Shown: positions 50,031-53,481 of the stretch, in pieces
How the letters are laid out: the number at the start of each line of letters is the position of its first letter
Position numbering within the stretch: position 1 is the stretch's first letter
Assembly (NCBI GenBank): GCA_023150775.1
Contig: JAKLKE010000009.1
Span: 1 to 53,481, forward strand
Source of the DNA: Myxococcota bacterium
GTDB lineage: Bacteria; Myxococcota_A; UBA796; CAJQPC01
Length of the DNA: 53,481 nucleotides
Direction: 5' to 3'
Notes under the pieces: generated by a model
The model's input: only the letters and a program-made list of their open reading frames with translations
The model's database searches: none
Told to the model about the DNA's origin: nothing
Made by a program: the position numbers and the translations under genes

Positions 50031-50699
50031 CTATAGTTGCTTTTGGATAGAATTTCCGAGCGTCTTCACGATGTTAACCCACACGAGGAATCCAGCCTTA
50101 CTGATAGGATTGGCCATATGATAGCCTTGGCCCACCTTTTCGTGCCTATCAGCGCTGTGGGCGATAAGGTGACGCCGCGCTATCATCGCCGCGATGTCGC
50201 TCCAGCCATCCTTACTCACACCGAAGGGGCTCTCGGGATCCGTGCCCTCTGGAACTTGAAGTCTTGCCAGGGCACTCTTGATCTGCTTGACACCGCTATA
50301 CGACTTCTGCTTCTTGAGGGTTCTAAGCTCCTGCAGTTTGTGTGCGGCGATGGCATCTGCCAACACGTCGACAACACCGGCCGCTCCATATGCGCTCACC
50401 AACACGTCTAAGCGTATAGTCTCGCGAGATTTTCCCTCACCGGGAATGGCGAACTTCACCTTGTCCAAGCGCATCGCAGAATGGATGTAACGATCGACTA
50501 GCTCGATCTCAAGAGACCTCAGGAGATCCTCAAGGGTCGCGTGCAGGAGGACGACCGCCGCCCGCAGCAGGTCTGCCCGATGGGTTAGAGGTCGCCCAAC
50601 CTTCCCAGGATCCTCATAAAACGAGTCCACAAGCCTAGTGGTCCGCGTGAGGTTCTTCCTAAATCGAGCGAAGATCTGATGAACGGGGTCGGTCGTCAT
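50031..50699 (-). CDS. HEPN-like protein (candidate RNase), low G+C
   Basis: 222 residues. Helical throughout; ADLLRAAVVLLHATLEDLLR resembles the first HEPN helices and MIARRHLIAHSADRHEK carries R-x4-H, the catalytic motif of HEPN ribonucleases, near residue 175. HEPN proteins occur as toxins and as RNA-cutting effectors in phage defence. The DNA is visibly poorer in G+C (27 of 60 bases in 50041-50100, against 42 of 60 in 48061-48120), and codon use differs from the neighbours, which points to horizontal acquisition. It is followed by a small acidic gene 14 bases later. Nuclease activity is an inference from the motif. Confidence 0.7.
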   Translation of the reverse strand: MTTDPVHQIFARFRKNLTRTTRLVDSFYEDPGKVGRPLTHRADLLRAAVVLLHATLEDLLRSLEIELVDRYIHSAMRLDKVKFAIPGEGKSRETIRLDVLVSAYGAAGVVDVLADAIAAHKLQELRTLKKQKSYSGVKQIKSALARLQVPEGTDPESPFGVSKDGWSDIAAMIARRHLIAHSADRHEKVGQGYHMANPISKAGFLVWVNIVKTLGNSIQKQL

Positions 50700-50780
50700 A
50701 GAGCATCTATCTAACCGACTCTGGTCCTACGCGCCACCGCGGACCCCAATTTGACTCCTACAGTTTTTTCCGATCCGCGC

Positions 50781-50811
50781 TTGACCACAATCCGTCCACC
50801 CATGTTATGCT
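50781..50811 (+). promoter_or_regulatory. Extended -10 promoter candidate
   Basis: TTGACC at 50781-50786 and TGtTATGCT (extended -10, TATGCT at 50806-50811), with a 19-base spacer. Transcription would begin near 50818, only about 16 bases before the TTG start at 50834, which supports that start over an ATG lying inside the -10. Confidence 0.5.
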
Positions 50812-50833
50812 CGCTTCATCAACTGGAGCCCCG

Positions 50834-52537
50834 TTGTCCCAGCCTCTCCTCATCGGCGTCCTCGCAGAGACCCCCTGGTTGGGGCTGTCCTCGGGTGTGC
50901 TGGTGTTGGCGTACAGCTTGGCGACGCAGGGCTATCGGGTGCTTCTGGTCGATGGAGACCCGGGCGCGGGCGAGCTCACCGACTGGGCGCGGGCGCGCAC
51001 TGAGCCTGGCCCCAGCGGCGCGTCGGTGCGTGCGCTCTTACGCGACGGGCGGGGCATCCCCCAGGTGCTCGACGTCGGCCTCGCCATCTCGCGAGAGCTG
51101 CGCGACGGCGTCGCCCCCGGCGCCATCGGGCTCATCCCCGCCTATGAGACGGCCGAGCGCCAGCGCCCCGCCACGCCGGGCGGTCGCGCCGTGCACGCCC
51201 TGCGCGAGAGCCTGCTCGGCGTCACCTCTCGCGGTGAGCCCTTCGACCTCATCGTCACCTTGCTCCCGCCCGCGACCTCAAGTCTCGGCGTGGCCTTGGC
51301 GGCGAACCTCCCCGACGCCTTGGTGCTCATCACCGCGCCCCAGGCGGGCCCGCTGCGGCGCAGCGCCCACGCGCTGAAAGAGCTCGCCGCCCTGCGCGGT
51401 GGGGATCTCCGCGTTCATTACGTCGAGCTCGACCCGGCGGAGGACTGGAGCCCCACGACGAGCCAGGCCGCGTGGTTACACCACCTCCAGGCCGTCCCCG
51501 AGCTGCGCCTGCGCCCCTCGGGCCAGAACGGCTTCATGTCGATGGACACCGATCGGGCCCTGCTCGACGACTACAACGACCTCGCCCTGCACCTGCGGGA
51601 GCAGCTCGGCCTGCGCCACCCCGACCCCACCGAGCGTGTCTACGAAGGCGACGCCTTAGAGCGCCCCGAGCTGGTGCGCGACGGCTTCGCCCAGATGTTG
51701 CGTGAGGACCGCGAGGGCGCCTTTAAGTTCTTCACCCAGTCCCTCGCCGGCCGCGCGGCCACCCGCATGAGCACCATGCAGGCCGCCCTGGCCGTCGCCG
51801 CCTCCCCCGAGACCAAGACCGAGGAGCTGCTCTACGTCGCCTGGTACGCCGGTCAGAAGTTCCGCCTCGCCGAGCCCGACCCCCTCGCCGACGACATGCA
51901 CACCGTCGGCGCGCGTGTCTTGTCCGAGGCCCGCGCTGGCCGCGCCGGGGTGTGGACGGTTCGTGCCTTCATCGTCGCCGCCGACGCCAAGATCCAGCTC
52001 GCCGCCCTCAAGAAACACCAGAACGAGCGTGTGGGGGAGCTGGACCGTGAGGCCCTCAAGCTCCTCCTAGAGGCCGCCCAGACGCCGCTTGACTCACACA
52101 CGCGGTTGAGGTTGGCGAAGACCTTCGCTTACCACGCCCGTGTCGCTGGGGACGCTCGGAATCTGGATCTGGCGTTGAGCTTCGTTCGGATGGAAGTAGA
52201 CAGTGGAGGAGACGGGGCACTTTCTCGTCAGCACGCGATGGACGTGCTGTGGGACTTCTCCTTAGCGACCCAAGAGCCCCACATCCTCAAGCTGGCGTTC
52301 CAGCACGCGGAGGCGATTCGGGAGGAGAGCCCGGCGTATGGTCGGTACTATCTGGCTGCGCTCTACGCCCTCTCCGGGGACAAACGTGAGGCCCTCAAAC
52401 ACCTCTTGGCGCTCGCGGTCATCGACGCGGAGCGTTTTGAGATGTTTTTTGAGGACGGCGACACCAAGGCGTTCTTCGCTGGTGTGAACACCCCCCAGTT
52501 CTTCAAATCCGTCGGCCCCACGAAGGGCGTGTTCTGA
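50834..52537 (+). CDS. ParA/MinD-like protein with eroded P-loop and helical-repeat C-terminus
   Basis: 567 residues from a TTG at 50834, which has GGAG 5 bases before it; an ATG at 50807 falls inside the promoter. The first 200 residues follow the ParA/MinD pattern: a strand (LLIGVLAE), a loop, a helix (GVLVLAYSLATQGY) and RVLLVDGDPGAGELTDW. However, the loop that should read KGGxGKT reads TPWLGLSSG, without the Lys and GKT, so ATP binding is doubtful. Residues about 290-540 look like TPR-type helix pairs (EDREGAFKFFTQSLAGRAAT, YGRYYLAALYALSGDKREAL). A scaffold derived from a ParA-like ATPase is a reasonable guess. The frameshifted lipoprotein gene follows after 9 bases. Confidence 0.75.
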   Translation: MSQPLLIGVLAETPWLGLSSGVLVLAYSLATQGYRVLLVDGDPGAGELTDWARARTEPGPSGASVRALLRDGRGIPQVLDVGLAISRELRDGVAPGAIGLIPAYETAERQRPATPGGRAVHALRESLLGVTSRGEPFDLIVTLLPPATSSLGVALAANLPDALVLITAPQAGPLRRSAHALKELAALRGGDLRVHYVELDPAEDWSPTTSQAAWLHHLQAVPELRLRPSGQNGFMSMDTDRALLDDYNDLALHLREQLGLRHPDPTERVYEGDALERPELVRDGFAQMLREDREGAFKFFTQSLAGRAATRMSTMQAALAVAASPETKTEELLYVAWYAGQKFRLAEPDPLADDMHTVGARVLSEARAGRAGVWTVRAFIVAADAKIQLAALKKHQNERVGELDREALKLLLEAAQTPLDSHTRLRLAKTFAYHARVAGDARNLDLALSFVRMEVDSGGDGALSRQHAMDVLWDFSLATQEPHILKLAFQHAEAIREESPAYGRYYLAALYALSGDKREALKHLLALAVIDAERFEMFFEDGDTKAFFAGVNTPQFFKSVGPTKGVF

Positions 52538-52546
52538 GGAATCCCT

Positions 52547-53267
52547 ATGTCTCGCCCCCTCGGGCTGAGCCTCTTGTTGTTGGGTGCTTGTGCGCCCGCA
52601 GCAGGACCGACCGCCGACGCGGGCTTCAACGTCCACGGCGCCCCAGGCCAGATCTTCGCGTTCGACGGCAGCGCCTCGGCCGGTGACTCGCTCACCTTCC
52701 GCTGGACTGTGTTAGACGCCCCTGCGCAGGCCGACTTCATCCTCGAAGACGCTGCGCAGCGAGGCGATGTTGATCCCCGAGACCGAAGGCACCTATGTGC
52801 TGGGTCTGGAGGTCTGTTCCCCTCATGGGGCCTGCGACAGCGCCGAGACCCAGGCTTGGGTCGGTGAGACGGCCACCCGTGGCGGCCTCGCGGGCACAAA
52901 AGCTTTGGGTTTTGCGGTGAAGAAGCCAGGGCGTCTTGGCAAAAACCAGCCTCCCGAGGCTGAAGGCACCGCGAGCCGGAGCTTCCGCGCATCCGACACG
53001 GTGCGTCTGAGCGCCAGCGGGTCGAGCGATCCCGACGGTGACACGCTTCGGTATCGCTGGAGTTTTCACTCCGTGCCCGCGGGCGCCTCACCCATCATCG
53101 ACGAGAGTACCAGCGAGATCACGAGCTTCACGGCGGACATGAGCGGCACCTATCAGGTGAAGCTCACTGTGCGGGATGGTTTCGTCGCGGACGCGGTCCT
53201 GCTCCCCGACATCGTCGTGAAGACTTTGGAAGACGCCGAGCCAATCCCCTGGATCACCGCGCCATGA
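52547..53267 (+). pseudogene. PKD-domain lipoprotein, interrupted by a frameshift
   Basis: The first frame (52547 to about 52760) gives a signal peptide with lipobox LLLLGAC and a PKD-like start (FDGSASAGDSLTFRWTVLDA). Around 52745-52767 the coding sense moves to the next frame, which continues PETEGTYVLGLEVCSPHGAC, the natural end of the same domain, and then a second PKD-like domain (LSASGSSDPDGDTLRYRW ... GTYQVKLTVRDGF), ending at 53267. Together they would make a lipoprotein of about 240 residues. A true frameshift or a one-base sequence error are both possible. The gene sits 9 bases after the ParA-like gene, with GAGGA as ribosome site. Confidence 0.7.
52580..52614 (+). repeat. 35-base direct repeat, copy 1
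   Basis: Identical to 53294-53328; begins ttgggtgcttgtgcgcc and ends ggaccgaccgc. Encodes the lipobox and first mature residues of the PKD lipoprotein. Confidence 0.85.
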
Positions 53268-53338
53268 CCCGCGCCCTCCTGCCACTCCTCGTCTTGGGTG
53301 CTTGTGCGCCCGCAGCAGGACCGACCGCTGAGGCGTGA
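53264..53338 (+). pseudogene. Truncated lipoprotein signal-peptide remnant
   Basis: An ATG overlapping the previous stop (ATGA) opens MTRALLPLLVLGACAPAAGP and stops after 24 residues. It carries the same lipobox and following residues as the gene at 52547, including a 35-base identical stretch. It is probably the beginning of a second lipoprotein gene of the same kind, cut short. The remaining 143 bases to the window end show nothing I can support. Confidence 0.5.
53294..53328 (+). repeat. 35-base direct repeat, copy 2
   Basis: Identical to 52580-52614, inside the truncated lipoprotein remnant. It indicates duplication of the gene start or recombination between paralogues. Confidence 0.85.
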
Positions 53339-53481
53339 TCGGCGGGGGAGGCCGGGTGACGCTGAGGGGATTGGAGGACCGTGGCGGGGGTGCGTCGTGT
53401 GGATGCGCCCCTTGCCGCCGTGCTCCCCTATGTCGTAGACTCTCCCCCACACCCCTGGGCCGTGAGACGCCCACACGCCGG

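Overview
This is a G+C-rich chromosomal window (about 70% in a coding line I counted by hand) spanning the replication-initiation neighbourhood of a Gram-negative bacterium. Outer-membrane OmpA proteins with calcium-type (TSP3) repeats, MopE-like Cys/Asp-rich lipoproteins, a PP2C phosphatase, tandem ArsA-like ATPases and an SMI1/TPR/HEAT protein suggest Myxococcota or a related deltaproteobacterial lineage. That placement is inference; no rRNA or tRNA gene was seen.

Layout. 1-5.1 kb: surface lipoproteins (a cut-off MopE-type gene, a 661-residue MopE-type protein), a phospholipase D-like lipoprotein, an XRE regulator and a small outer-membrane barrel protein. 5.1-12.05 kb, all leftward: two ArsA-like ATPases, gyrB, recF and dnaN. 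12.05-12.47 kb: a non-coding, GATC-rich stretch with a DnaA-box-like site, the best oriC candidate. 12.5-19.8 kb, all rightward: an aminotransferase, two tandem OmpA/TSP3 proteins and a fused E1 alpha-beta 2-oxoacid dehydrogenase. 19.8-29.7 kb, mixed: hemN, a small lipoprotein, a 1024-residue HExxH protein with an upstream HTH regulator, a thiolase/3-hydroxyacyl-CoA dehydrogenase pair, and an XRE plus ImmA/IrrE-type peptidase pair behind a perfect palindrome. 29.7-35.1 kb, leftward: PP2C phosphatase, NDP-sugar nucleotidyltransferase, priA, galU. 35.2-36.1 kb: an exported barrel-like protein. 36.2-41.0 kb, leftward: mnmE, jag/khpB, yidC, yidD, rnpA, rpmH. 41.3-45.3 kb, rightward: dnaA and leuS. 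45.3-53.5 kb is accessory: an SMI1-TPR-HEAT protein, a RloA/AbiLi-like AAA ATPase whose expected RloB partner seems reduced to a stub, a lower-G+C HEPN-like gene with an acidic partner, a ParA-like protein with an eroded P-loop fused to a helical-repeat region, and frameshifted or truncated PKD-type lipoprotein genes.

How the genes work together. The window holds replication initiation (DnaA, clamp, RecF, gyrase, PriA), inner-membrane protein insertion (YidC, YidD, Jag), RNA maturation (RnpA, MnmE), envelope building (GalU, nucleotidyltransferase, OmpA proteins) and acyl-CoA metabolism. The usual rpmH-dnaA-dnaN-recF-gyrB block is split into two divergent halves about 29 kb apart. The likeliest undescribed system is the 48.3-50.7 kb cassette (ATPase, RloB stub, HEPN-like protein, acidic partner), which looks like a remodelled defence locus. 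All functions are read from motifs and order only; no database search was possible.
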